This document shows positions 8,291 to 15,836 of a stretch of DNA of 64,000 nt, one piece after another. The stretch is taken from the NCBI RefSeq assembly GCF_028010285.1, contig NZ_CP116304.1:2682501-2746500 (forward strand), written 5' to 3'. The DNA comes from Pseudomonas sp. Q1-7. Lineage in GTDB: Bacteria; Pseudomonadota; Gammaproteobacteria; Pseudomonadales; Pseudomonadaceae. Under the pieces are notes generated by a model. It was not told where the DNA came from. It worked only from the letters and a program-made list of their open reading frames with translations, and did no database searches. Numbering within the stretch: position 1 is the stretch's first letter; the number at the start of each line of letters is the position of its first letter. The translations under genes were made by a program, and so were the position numbers.

Positions 8291-8754
8291 GCCGACACCT
8301 CCTTGCCCGAAGCCATCAGGGCCGGCAAATCCCGCCAGGCCACCCAGACCTCGCCCTGCCACTTGACCACCCCGATCCGCCGGCCCTGAACATTCACGAC
8401 GTCACGGCGCGGCGCCGCATCCGGCACCCGGTGATAGTCATGCAGCGTCGGCACCAGCACCTCGCTCAACCAACGGCCGATATCGCCGTGCCCTGGCTCG
8501 CCGAACCGGAACAGCACCTTGTAGGCGCCGAAATCGCTGATGGCCGAGACCTCTTCATGAGCGTCGCGGGTGTACGCCAGGCGGAGCGTCCGTTGCTCGT
8601 GCGGCGCCAGGGCCGCCAGCAAGGCGAGGGCGTCGGGGTGGCCCAGCAGCCGGGCGAAATCTTGGGCGACAAACCAGGGCTGGTTGTCGACCATCACGGC
8701 GCGCAGGCGATGGGCATGGTGGAAGAAAACGAGGGGGGTATATGCGTCGTGCAT
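8287..8754 (-). CDS. BRO-N domain protein (phage antirepressor-like)
   Basis: This encodes 155 residues with one BRO-N domain: FFHHAHRLRAVMVDNQPWFVAQDFARLLG at the N-terminus, then a YKVLFRFGEPG segment and the RWLSEVLVPTLHDY end. I split these because each is family-typical. BRO-N is a DNA-binding domain of phage and baculovirus antirepressors; bacterial single-domain copies are of unknown role. ATG 8754 is chosen because AGGAG lies seven bases upstream on the minus strand, although the frame is open to 8790. No C-terminal KilA-C/ANT domain follows. It sits alone between the operon terminator and a palindrome-rich region, probably as a mobile-element remnant or a self-standing regulator. Confidence 0.75.
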   Translation of the reverse strand: MHDAYTPLVFFHHAHRLRAVMVDNQPWFVAQDFARLLGHPDALALLAALAPHEQRTLRLAYTRDAHEEVSAISDFGAYKVLFRFGEPGHGDIGRWLSEVLVPTLHDYHRVPDAAPRRDVVNVQGRRIGVVKWQGEVWVAWRDLPALMASGKEVSA

Positions 8755-9143
8755 GGTGGAACTCCTAGCTAAGGTCTCTGGAGTCGTCACCGTCCGCTGT
8801 CATTCGAAGGGTGACGGATCACGCGGGGTTGACAGACCGGAGCTAGGACCCGGCAGACCACGAGGGCCTCCCCGCGCGATCCGCCATAGAGCAGTGCAGT
8901 TCAGAAAACTGCATGCGAGCAAGAGCCTGCAAAAAACGTCCGCCGTTTTTCGCATGCACCTTGCGGCGCAATCGCGCCTAGCTGTCGGGCTGTCAAACCC
9001 GGCCACGGGATTGACCGTGGCCGGGGCAGGATAGGGATGGAGGCGCAGGACGGCAAGGGGAGGGGAGTGATGAGGGCGGATTATGACCCAGCGCGGCCGG
9101 AGGGGACCGGCAGAGATCGGCCAATAGCGGACGCTAACGATAA
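8755..9143. other. Palindrome-rich intergenic region upstream of the BRO-N gene
   Basis: No credible gene was seen. It contains three inverted repeats: TGCAGTT/AACTGCA (8895-8901/8907-8913); GCATGCGA/TCGCATGC (8911-8918/8950-8957) enclosing AAAAACG/CGTTTTT; and an 11-bp perfect stem CCCGGCCACGG/CCGTGGCCGGG (8998-9008/9015-9025) with a six-base loop. The last may end minus-strand transcription coming from the cassette genes, since TTT follows it on that strand. The first two are candidate operators for the BRO-N gene. A half copy of the interspersed repeat seen at 11814 and 24584 lies near 9105-9125. Confidence 0.55.
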
Positions 9144-9219
9144 AGCTAACAGGCAGGAAACGTGCAGATTTTGACTGTCCAGAGAACGAAGTTAGAGACA
9201 GTTGAGTTCATTGTTAGGG
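9144..9219 (-). repeat. attC-like recombination site 1
   Basis: Read on the minus strand, this runs from CCCTAAC (containing the TAA stop of the upstream gene) to GTTAGCT over 76 bp. The inner arms ACTGTC and GACAGT (9174-9179, 9197-9202) are perfect inverted repeats. The layout matches integron attC sites (RYYYAAC...GTTRRRY with paired inner boxes), each core having one mismatch. A second GCTAAC lies at 9133-9138. Confidence 0.5.
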
Positions 9220-9831
9220 TTTTTCCGGAAATAAGAATGGAAACTCTGCTTGGCTTCCGTTCTTTAACTTCTGGAAAAGAGTGTGGGCGTGCTCTCCAAT
9301 TCCCTCCTCGTGAGTAGCTAGGTCTAGGTAGTAATTCTTGTCCTCATGTTTTGCATATATTAACCAATCGCCAGTCAGTCCCCTTTTGGTACGCTCTGTG
9401 AATCCATCTATTACGAGTTTGTGAGCTAGATAGCCTGGCCAGGCGTCTGGGTCGTCGCCATGTGCTTTAGCTACATCGCTAATCATTTTATCCAGATCCC
9501 GATTTCCATAATTAGGCATATTCCACCGGATGCCAATATTCTTAATTAAGTGTTGTGCAGAGAAAAAGTGCTTATGCCAAAAGGGGAAGAGTGGTAATTT
9601 TTTGAATTGGGATTCCGGCTTGGTTCGCGATGCCTTTGTTATGCCTTCTAGATAATTTATTTCGTCAAGAACAGCAAATCTGTCAAATCTTGGGTTAGAT
9701 GAATCTAAGAGTCGAACCGCCAAGGCAACGCTTATTCGCTCGAAATAATATTGCCCTCGAACTGCCGCAAGCTTAAGGTATCTTACTTGCTCTTTATCTA
9801 GACTGACTGTTGCGTGTCTTGGTTCGGTCAT
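9214..9831 (-). CDS. Hypothetical protein, putative integron cassette gene
   Basis: This encodes 205 residues of no family I recognise: soluble, rich in aromatic and charged residues, with no membrane segment or signal peptide. A central stretch reads PLFPFWHKHFFSAQH and the C-terminal half holds LTGDWLIYAKHEDKNYYLDLATHEEG. Base composition is clearly more AT-rich than the flanking Pseudomonas genes, which indicates transfer. The ATG at 9831 lies seven bases after a GTTAGGT core on the minus strand, and its TAA stop is embedded in the next CCCTAAC core. Both are hallmarks of integron gene cassettes. Confidence 0.7.
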   Translation of the reverse strand: MTEPRHATVSLDKEQVRYLKLAAVRGQYYFERISVALAVRLLDSSNPRFDRFAVLDEINYLEGITKASRTKPESQFKKLPLFPFWHKHFFSAQHLIKNIGIRWNMPNYGNRDLDKMISDVAKAHGDDPDAWPGYLAHKLVIDGFTERTKRGLTGDWLIYAKHEDKNYYLDLATHEEGIGEHAHTLFQKLKNGSQAEFPFLFPEKP

Positions 9832-9838
9832 GAGGTCA

Positions 9839-9888
9839 ACCTAACGTCCGGCGAACGAATTGATCGGCAATTGAATGAGTTGTTAGCG
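9839..9888 (-). repeat. attC-like recombination site 2
   Basis: On the minus strand CGCTAACAACTCATTCAA opens the site and GTTAGGT closes it (perfect GTTRRRY). The opening resembles the classic attC start with its AACAAnTC box. An inner AATTG/CAATT hairpin sits at 9858-9862/9868-9872. At 50 bp it is shorter than most attC sites. The upstream gene's TAA stop lies in the first core. Confidence 0.55.
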
Positions 9889-10503
9889 CTTGCCTGGAGC
9901 CATTCTAAGGCGCTCGGAAACCTCAAACTCGAGAAGGATCTTCTTTATTTCTTGCTCCCGTTTTCTCGGGTCTAGAACCCCTTGGATATGGCTTACGAAT
10001 TCGCGCTGACACATAACCAGCTCTGACTTTGCGTCGTATTCTGGTCCCGATTCTTTTAACGCATCATACGCGGCCACAACACAATCTAGAACCGGTTGGC
10101 GTACCCCGCGGTAAGCTGGCTCTTTGTGTGTGCCGTAGTCATCGGCCCATTGATTGGGAAAGTACCAGCGGCCTGTGTCGATGAGGGTGCTTAACTTAAT
10201 TAGCACTGGCCTCTTGTGCTCCCCATTTAGCTCCGGGTGCTCTGAGATGTGCGTGGCTTCGGAGATCGCGGCACATACTTCCTCTCCCCACACGCGTGTA
10301 GAGTTGAAAAATTGATCTGTCCATTCGCGAAGCTTCAGGTCATGCTCCTTTTCGAGAATCTCTGCACTACTTCTGGCTTGGCGCGTGGCTTCTTGTTGTT
10401 GTTTCTCTGCTGCCTTTGAGGATTTTGCAGCTGCAATTGCTGATGCAATTGCTACTGCGGTTGCTATCCATGTTGCGATATCTCCAAACTCAATGCTTAG
10501 CAT
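9883..10503 (-). CDS. Hypothetical membrane-anchored protein, putative cassette gene
   Basis: This encodes 206 residues. An N-terminal hydrophobic helix (WIATAVAIASAIAAAKSS, about residues 9-26) is followed by a charged, glutamine- and lysine-rich helix likely to form a coiled coil (about 27-60), then a soluble domain with no family I recognise. ATG 10503 is preferred over the in-frame GTG at 10518 because AGAGGT lies just ahead of it. The gene is AT-rich relative to its surroundings. Its TAA stop sits inside a GCTAAC core of the attC-like site at 9839-9888. It is probably inner-membrane anchored with the bulk in the cytoplasm. Confidence 0.7.
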   Translation of the reverse strand: MLSIEFGDIATWIATAVAIASAIAAAKSSKAAEKQQQEATRQARSSAEILEKEHDLKLREWTDQFFNSTRVWGEEVCAAISEATHISEHPELNGEHKRPVLIKLSTLIDTGRWYFPNQWADDYGTHKEPAYRGVRQPVLDCVVAAYDALKESGPEYDAKSELVMCQREFVSHIQGVLDPRKREQEIKKILLEFEVSERLRMAPGKR

Positions 10504-10557
10504 TTTTACCTCTAGCACTATGAAATTAGGGCCCCGCGTGGGGCGTTAAAAAACCAT

Positions 10558-10642
10558 CGCTAACACCTCGCATCATCGGTAGCAAAAGGCTGAGCGAGTA
10601 AAGAGAGGCGCTTTTTCTGCCTTGGTGCATTTGATGTTTAGA
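10558..10642 (-). repeat. attC-like recombination site 3
   Basis: On the minus strand the site runs from CTCTAAAC (containing the stop of the upstream gene) to GTTAGCG over 85 bp. Inner arms AAGGC/GCCTT (10586-10590/10619-10623) and partial CATC/GATG and CACC/GGTG pairings give the folded shape expected of attC. Both cores deviate from the strict consensus, so this is the weakest of the three by core but has the typical length. Just beyond it, GCCCCGCGTGGGGC near 10530-10544 forms a compact hairpin. Confidence 0.45.
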
Positions 10643-11375
10643 GTCTGCATAGTTTTTCTGTTTCCCACGTTGCTTGAAAAGATATAGTGCCTTCTCCACC
10701 TACAATAAAACCAACTGACGCAGCGAGACCGGCCGTAACTGCAATTTCCTTAGGTGTAATCTTTGATTTACAAGCAAGTAAAATTGCCTGCTGAAGCATA
10801 GATTCCCTTAAGGCCTCTATGAAGTCTTCTTTAGGTACTGGAATGTTGCTTGCTGGCGACGGCGTTGTTTTTGAGGGTGCGTCAAGTTTTGATGTGGACC
10901 ATTCGACTGGGATTATATTGCCAAGCGCAGATGCCCCGTAACTTTCACTGGCAGGCAACCATGCTCCTCCAATTTCGCCTTTTTTGTTTGTAAACTTGTA
11001 CACTTGGCTAAATGATTCTGGCAATGAGTCATAGGACACTGCCTTTGCGGTGTAGCCCCTGTTAATCGCCATTGCAACTGGCTCAATTCTCTCGGATGAG
11101 GCAGGTGATACGTAATATCCCGCCAATTCATTGTCAGCACCGAATACCTCAAAGGCTTTTGGGGAAGCCTTATTGTCACCTACTATCTGCTTAATAGCGG
11201 GCTTGCTTATGGAGGGGGTGGTGCTTTTTCTTATTTCATCTGGCGCAATCTTTAGATAGTAACTAATGCTCCCGTCGGTATTAATCACTGCATGCATATC
11301 GCCGCTAACGATTTCTTGTGACCATATGAGAGATGGATGCAGAAAGAGCAGAAGCAACAGTGTTGAAGTGCGCAT
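10638..11375 (-). CDS. Hypothetical secreted protein, putative cassette gene
   Basis: This encodes 245 residues with a clear Sec signal peptide (basic start, then LLLLLFLHPSLIWSQ, cleavage after about residue 20). The mature part is a mixed polar domain. Near the C-terminus, ITPKEIAVTAGLAASVGFIVGGEGTIS, split here as a glycine-rich hydrophobic patch, could be a membrane or lipid-binding segment and recalls the end of colicin-like or TssI-associated proteins only loosely. The start has a strong site (AAGGAGGAAAT). The gene is AT-rich, and its TAA stop lies in the first core of the attC-like site at 10558-10642. The function is unknown. Confidence 0.7.
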   Translation of the reverse strand: MRTSTLLLLLFLHPSLIWSQEIVSGDMHAVINTDGSISYYLKIAPDEIRKSTTPSISKPAIKQIVGDNKASPKAFEVFGADNELAGYYVSPASSERIEPVAMAINRGYTAKAVSYDSLPESFSQVYKFTNKKGEIGGAWLPASESYGASALGNIIPVEWSTSKLDAPSKTTPSPASNIPVPKEDFIEALRESMLQQAILLACKSKITPKEIAVTAGLAASVGFIVGGEGTISFQATWETEKLCRL

Positions 11376-11438
11376 ATTTCCTCCTTGATCCCCCAGTGTT
11401 TAGCTCGTAGAAACTACTACCGTGGCGAATACTTAAAC

Positions 11439-11675
11439 TTACCTCAACAACCCCGGCTGGAGTAGTGCCCATGCGCCAGATCCTGGCCTAGTGGCTTCAT
11501 AGATGCAGGCAAATTCCAGGGAGTTGGCAGTTTCCCTCTTCTCCCTGATATCCCATGCCCGCTTGTCGAACTCTTTCCCGGCTTCCTCTCTTTCCGGAAC
11601 GCCGAGAAGCTTCAACTGCCATGCATATCGAGCTATAGCAAATGCCACACACCGCTTGAACATTTCCTCATCCAT
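11439..11675 (-). CDS. Small hypothetical protein
   Basis: This encodes 78 residues: soluble, helical and charged (MDEEMFKRCVAFAIARYAWQ at the N-terminus), with no recognised family. Its composition is nearer to the host average than the three genes downstream, and its stop (TAA at 11439) is not in an attC-like core, so it may be outside the cassette cluster. A GAGG-rich stretch precedes the ATG on the minus strand. It could be a small cytoplasmic or regulatory protein. Confidence 0.5.
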   Translation of the reverse strand: MDEEMFKRCVAFAIARYAWQLKLLGVPEREEAGKEFDKRAWDIREKRETANSLEFACIYEATRPGSGAWALLQPGLLR

Positions 11676-12059
11676 TTGGATGCCTCCCCTGAAGCGCCAC
11701 GCTTCATATTAGACAACAGCCAGGGGAAGCCATGTGGAGACCAGATCAGTAGGAATTAAGCGGTGAGACACCCTTGCTTTTGCCGGCCCATCGAATGACT
11801 GCCTTTGGTCGATTTCTGCCCATCGTGACCGGCAGAAGTCGCCCCATAGCTGCCGTTCGATAGGGATACTTTCGACCCAACGAGGACAATAGCGTGGCTT
11901 TTTGAGAGCCGCGTTGAATTGACGCTTCAGTCGCGGTCATGTTCAGCCACAGCGATGTGGACCATCTTTCCAATCGGGACCGCATCGGCGTTCCACGCTG
12001 ATTTCGTTGTGTGCTCCGGCCATTTACCATCTGAGGCAATTGAACCTTGCGAGCTGCAC
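11676..12059. other. Intergenic region with one copy of a dispersed repeat
   Basis: No credible gene was seen. It lies between divergent units (small gene on the minus strand, dddR on the plus) and should hold both promoters. It contains the dispersed hairpin repeat at 11814-11837. A minus-strand open frame covering most of the region is a by-product of the repeat and shows no protein-family features. Confidence 0.5.
11814..11837. repeat. Dispersed hairpin repeat, copy 1
   Basis: TTCTGCC, ten bases, GGCAGAA: a 7-bp perfect stem. The downstream flank reads gtcgccccatagctgccg. The same stem and a similar flank (CGGCCGATAGC) recur at 24584-24607, and half of it lies near 9105-9125. It is a short interspersed element of the type common in Pseudomonas intergenic DNA. 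Confidence 0.6.
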
Positions 12060-12974
12060 ATGAAAAAGCGCTTACCTCCATTGAACTGGCTCCGCGCGTT
12101 TGAAGCGTCTGCCCGCCACCTTAACTTCACCCACGCAGCCCAGGAGCTGAACCTCACCCAAGCCGCGATCAGCCAGCAACTCAAGGCCTTGGAGTCGCAG
12201 CTGGGCACAGCCCTGTTTAAGCGTTTGCCGCGCGGTCTGGAGCTCACGGAAGCGGGCATGTCTTACTTTCCCGTGGTGCGTGAGTCGGTGGAACGTTTGG
12301 CAGCGGCTACTGATGAAATTTTTGGCCAGGGGCATCGACGTGTATTGGTCCTGCGAACCAGTCTGGTGTTCTTCACGCACTGGCTAGCGATGCGCTTGCC
12401 GCGTTTTCGTGCTCACTATCCCCACGTGAACATCCGAATCGACAGCAATATCTGGGTAGATGACTCCGCGTCGGATTCGGACCTGGAGATTCGCTACGGG
12501 CAAGGGCGTTGGCCGGGTATGAAATCCGAGCGACTCACCTGGGATACCCTGCAGCCGGTGTGCTCTCCCAGTCTCCCAACGGCCGAAAGGCCCTTGAATC
12601 GCCCGCTGGATCTGGCCCACCACGAACTGTTGCATGTGCTGGGTTACGAAGAAGGTTGGGGCTATTGGCTCAAGAAGAACCGCGCGGACAGCGTTGACTC
12701 CTCCCAGGGGTTGCAATTCGACACGCTGATTTCCGCGCTTGAGGTGGCGGAATTGGGCCAAGGCGTGGCCTTGGCCCGCTCATCGCTCGTGCACCACCTG
12801 CTGCAAAGTGGCCGCCTCATTGCTCCACTGGGCAGCACGGTCGCCACACAGGAGGCCTTCTATCTCGTGTACACCCCGCACAGCGTTATCAATCCCGATG
12901 TTGCTGCATTTGCCGAATGGTTGACCGGTGAGGCGCAGGCCTTCCGCGCAGAAGCAGACTCCGCGAATGCTTGA
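12060..12974 (+). CDS. dddR: LysR-type regulator, probable DddR
   Basis: This encodes 304 residues. A winged helix-turn-helix at about residues 5-65 (LNWLRAFEASARHLNFTHAA, then LTQAAISQQLKALE) is followed by a LysR substrate-binding domain. The opening resembles the GcvA subgroup. ATG 12060 fits family length; the frame is open further upstream, but that part has no family similarity. It lies directly upstream of dddD on the same strand, separated by a terminator and a 225-bp promoter region. In Marinomonas-type clusters a LysR protein (DddR) activates ddd genes in response to DMSP, so the same role is inferred here from position. The inducer-binding residues cannot be read. Confidence 0.75.
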   Translation: MKKRLPPLNWLRAFEASARHLNFTHAAQELNLTQAAISQQLKALESQLGTALFKRLPRGLELTEAGMSYFPVVRESVERLAAATDEIFGQGHRRVLVLRTSLVFFTHWLAMRLPRFRAHYPHVNIRIDSNIWVDDSASDSDLEIRYGQGRWPGMKSERLTWDTLQPVCSPSLPTAERPLNRPLDLAHHELLHVLGYEEGWGYWLKKNRADSVDSSQGLQFDTLISALEVAELGQGVALARSSLVHHLLQSGRLIAPLGSTVATQEAFYLVYTPHSVINPDVAAFAEWLTGEAQAFRAEADSANA

Positions 12975-13013
12975 CGCCGACTGCAATAAGCTCCGCTCGA
13001 CATCCATAAGAAT

Positions 13014-13037
13014 AATGGCCCCTTAGGGCCATTTTTT
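13014..13037 (+). terminator. Rho-independent terminator after dddR
   Basis: AATGGCCC (13014-13021), loop CTTA, GGGCCATT (13026-13033), then T residues to 13037. It separates dddR transcription from the dddD promoter. Confidence 0.85.
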
Positions 13038-13107
13038 ATTGCTTTTCCCTGGCAGACGTTTTCCCGAAAGTAGCCCCCAGATCGCAAGCCGATGGCCCTG
13101 CTAGTCA

Positions 13108-13119
13108 GGTCAGGTGACC
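13108..13119. promoter_or_regulatory. Palindrome upstream of dddD, candidate operator
   Basis: GGTCA-GG-TGACC is a perfect 5-bp inverted repeat 80 bp ahead of the dddD start, in the interval where a LysR protein would bind. It is not a typical T-N11-A box, so the assignment to DddR is a guess. Confidence 0.3.
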
Positions 13120-13198
13120 GGTTTACGCAAGACATCGACAACAACAATTAACCGTGGTCGGTCTGCCTGGCCGACTCGGCGCTAGATAGGGTTACCTC

Positions 13199-15697
13199 AT
13201 GGGAAACGCTAAGCAACTGCCCCTGCAGGGCGTCAACGTTATCGACTTCGGCCAGTACATCGCCGGTCCCGCGGTAGCGATGATCCTCGCCGATCTCGGT
13301 GCCACCGTCATTCATATCGATCCGCCGACGGGGCCGCTCTGGGACAGTCCAGCCAACGCCACACTCAACCGCAACAAGCTGTGCATGCGTCTGGATCTGA
13401 AGAGTGCCGATGGTCTGCGCCAGGCTCGCGAACTGGTCGCGAAGGCGGATGTGGTGATCGAGAACTTTCGTCCGGGTGTGATGGTAGACCTGGGCCTGAG
13501 CTTCTCTGAATTGCGGCGTAGCCGCCCGGAACTGATCACACTTTCCATCCCCGGTTTCGCCAGCAACGATGAGTTGCGTCGTGAGTGGCGCGCCACCGAG
13601 GCGGTAATCGCGTCAGCCTCTGGCGTGTTCACCGACATGGGCCAGAACCGGGTGCTGATGGGGATCAACCCGAGCTTCTCTCCGCTGCCCCTGGCCTCCG
13701 CCTACGGCACCATGCTCGCAGTGTCGGCCGTGGTATTGGCTCTGCAGGCGCGCGAAAAAAGTGGCGTCGGTGATGAGATTGAAGTGCCGCTTTCCGCGGC
13801 GGTGATGGAAGGGCTTTCCTACAACTCCATCAAGATCGACGGCTATCCGCTGCGATACAAGACCTTGCGCGAGAAAGAAAGCGAGCGGCGCAGGGCGGAG
13901 AACCTGCCGATGAACCTCAGTTATGAGGAGCTGCAGGAGTACCTGGATCCCTTCTACCGCACCTACGAATGCGCCGACGGCCGCAAGTTTTATGCGGTCT
14001 GTCCTTCGCACCGGGACCATGCCAAGCGCTGCCTGCAGGCCATGGGGCTGTACGAGGAGATGCTCGCCGCGGGCCTGCCCAAGGTGGACAACCCGTACCT
14101 GCCGATCGATCAGTGGGAAGGCAATGCTTCCCTGGGTGTCTACCCGTTGCCCGCAGATTGGGCCGCGCGTATCTCCGCACGGATGAAGGAAGTATTCCTC
14201 ACCAAGACTGCTGCCGAGTGGGAGGTGATCTTCGGCGAAGGGCGTTTCCCTGGGGCTCCACACCGTTCCACTCAGGAATGGCTGCACGACGAGCACGCCA
14301 ACACGGCCGGTCTGGTAGTCGAGGTGACGGACCGCGAGTACGGGGTAATGAAACAACCCGGGCCGGTGGCATGGTTGGAAGGCTGTGCAGAACCGATGCT
14401 CAAGCCGGTTTCCCGTCGTGACGTTACTTTCGATGAGGCGCTGGCAACGCTGCAGGAGCGTCCGACTCCGACTCTGCCGGCACCGAAGCTGGACGGGCAG
14501 GGTGGTTGGCTGGACGGCGTGAAGATCCTCGACCTCACCAACGTCATCGCCGGTCCGCACTCCACCTCGTTCCTCGGTCGCTTCGGCGCGGACGTGATCA
14601 AGCTTGATCCGGCAGTACCCAATTACGATCCGTGGAACACGGTCGTCTTCGGCCTGTCCTCCGCACGTGGCAAGGAAAGCATCCTGGTCGACCTCAACAG
14701 TGCCGACGGTCGCGAGGTGTTCAACCGCCTGGTCCGCGAAGTGGACGTCATCGTGATGAACGCCCCGGATCGACAACTGGCCCCGCTGGGCCTGGACGAG
14801 GCCAGCCTGCAGGCGGTGAATCCTGGTGTGATCTTCTGCCAGCTCGACTGCTTCGGTGGCCCGCGCCGTGGCCCGCGTACCGACTACCTGGGTTACGACG
14901 ATCTGATCCAGGCCACCACCGGCATCATGCTGCGCTTTGGCGGCGGCATGCAGACCCCGGAAGAACACGCCCACGTCGGTACCATCGACGTGATGTGCGG
15001 CTTCGCTGCAGCCCTGGGAGTGGCGACCGCGCTGTACCGCAAGCATCGCTCCGGCGAAGCCCTCCGCGCGCGCACCTCTCTGGCGGCACTGGGTAACCTG
15101 GTCCAGATTCCGTTCTGCTACGACTACGCAGGTCGCGGCCCCTTCGATGAGCCGTCTGGTCGTGACGCCGTAGGTTACAGCGAGTTGTCGCGCTTCTATC
15201 GCACAGCAGACGGCTGGATTTACCTGGATGCTGACGAGAGTGACCTGGACAAGTTCGGTGCTATTGCCGAACTGGCAGGCGTGGCTTCGGCGACTGATCG
15301 TGAGGCCTTCCTTGGCCAAGCCTTTGGCCGCATGTCCAGCGAAACGCTGCAGGCGCGTCTGCAGGCGGCCAACATCGCAGCTGCGGCGCCGGACAACATC
15401 GACAATCTGCGTCAACGCTATAGCCGCGCGGCCGATGGTCAGCCAGGCACGAGCATCGGCAGCTACGCCTTCAGCGTGTATGGCGATCATCCCAGCGGCC
15501 ATCGGATCACGCAGCTCGACCCGTATGCGATTCGCCCGCGCGTTTCGCGCATTCGTGCCCTGCCGCCGGCGGAGAAATTTGGCGCCTCTACCCGCAAGGT
15601 CCTTGAACGACTGGGTTACAGCGCTGAGCAGATTCGCATGCTGCTGGATATCGGGGCGATCAGCGAAAGCTGGAGTGACGAGTACCTGCCGACCTAA
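13199..15697 (+). CDS. dddD: DMSP CoA-transferase/lyase DddD (tandem class III CoA-transferase)
   Basis: This 832-residue cytoplasmic protein is made of two CaiB/BaiF (class III CoA-transferase) domains in tandem, joined at about residue 430. Domain 1 begins LQGVNVIDFGQYIAGP; domain 2 begins LDGVKILDLTNVIAGP. Length and layout are those of DddD, which transfers CoA from acetyl-CoA to DMSP and releases dimethyl sulfide and a 3-hydroxypropionate product. The catalytic aspartate expected in CoA-transferases is present in domain 2 (Asp597 in GTIDVMCG). The matching place in domain 1 reads PLASAYG and lacks it, as expected for DddD, where only one domain is active. Genes for the next two steps and a BCCT carrier follow. 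Confidence 0.88.
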   Translation: MGNAKQLPLQGVNVIDFGQYIAGPAVAMILADLGATVIHIDPPTGPLWDSPANATLNRNKLCMRLDLKSADGLRQARELVAKADVVIENFRPGVMVDLGLSFSELRRSRPELITLSIPGFASNDELRREWRATEAVIASASGVFTDMGQNRVLMGINPSFSPLPLASAYGTMLAVSAVVLALQAREKSGVGDEIEVPLSAAVMEGLSYNSIKIDGYPLRYKTLREKESERRRAENLPMNLSYEELQEYLDPFYRTYECADGRKFYAVCPSHRDHAKRCLQAMGLYEEMLAAGLPKVDNPYLPIDQWEGNASLGVYPLPADWAARISARMKEVFLTKTAAEWEVIFGEGRFPGAPHRSTQEWLHDEHANTAGLVVEVTDREYGVMKQPGPVAWLEGCAEPMLKPVSRRDVTFDEALATLQERPTPTLPAPKLDGQGGWLDGVKILDLTNVIAGPHSTSFLGRFGADVIKLDPAVPNYDPWNTVVFGLSSARGKESILVDLNSADGREVFNRLVREVDVIVMNAPDRQLAPLGLDEASLQAVNPGVIFCQLDCFGGPRRGPRTDYLGYDDLIQATTGIMLRFGGGMQTPEEHAHVGTIDVMCGFAAALGVATALYRKHRSGEALRARTSLAALGNLVQIPFCYDYAGRGPFDEPSGRDAVGYSELSRFYRTADGWIYLDADESDLDKFGAIAELAGVASATDREAFLGQAFGRMSSETLQARLQAANIAAAAPDNIDNLRQRYSRAADGQPGTSIGSYAFSVYGDHPSGHRITQLDPYAIRPRVSRIRALPPAEKFGASTRKVLERLGYSAEQIRMLLDIGAISESWSDEYLPT

Positions 15698-15721
15698 CCG
15701 GTAGGACCACCCAACACGCGC

Positions 15722-15750
15722 TTCAGACCTGACCCTGTGTGAGGTCTGAA
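15722..15750 (+). terminator. Hairpin between dddD and dddB
   Basis: TTCAGACCT (15722-15730) pairs with AGGTCTGAA (15742-15750) around an 11-base loop. No T-run follows, so it may be a partial terminator or an RNA-stability element that sets the dddD to dddB ratio. Confidence 0.45.
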
Positions 15751-15836
15751 CCGCCCCAGGATGCCCTCACCCTCTCCAAGAACGAGCGTCGAAGCCCGCT
15801 CGCGGGCTCGCTCATGCCGCGAAAAGAGATTTCATC

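Noticed and set aside
11376-11438. A possible fourth attC site between the secreted cassette-like gene and the 78-residue gene
   Set aside because: GTTTAGC and TTAAAC cores are present but in the wrong relative orientation, the upstream stop is not in a core, and inner arms are poor.
8287-11675. A prophage region, suggested by the BRO-N gene
   Set aside because: No integrase, structural, lysis or replication genes are present; the neighbouring genes fit a cassette cluster better.
11746-12081. Minus-strand 111-codon frame overlapping the start of dddR
   Set aside because: It is created by the dispersed repeat at 11814, has no ribosome site, and its sequence is typical of frames seen in such repeats.
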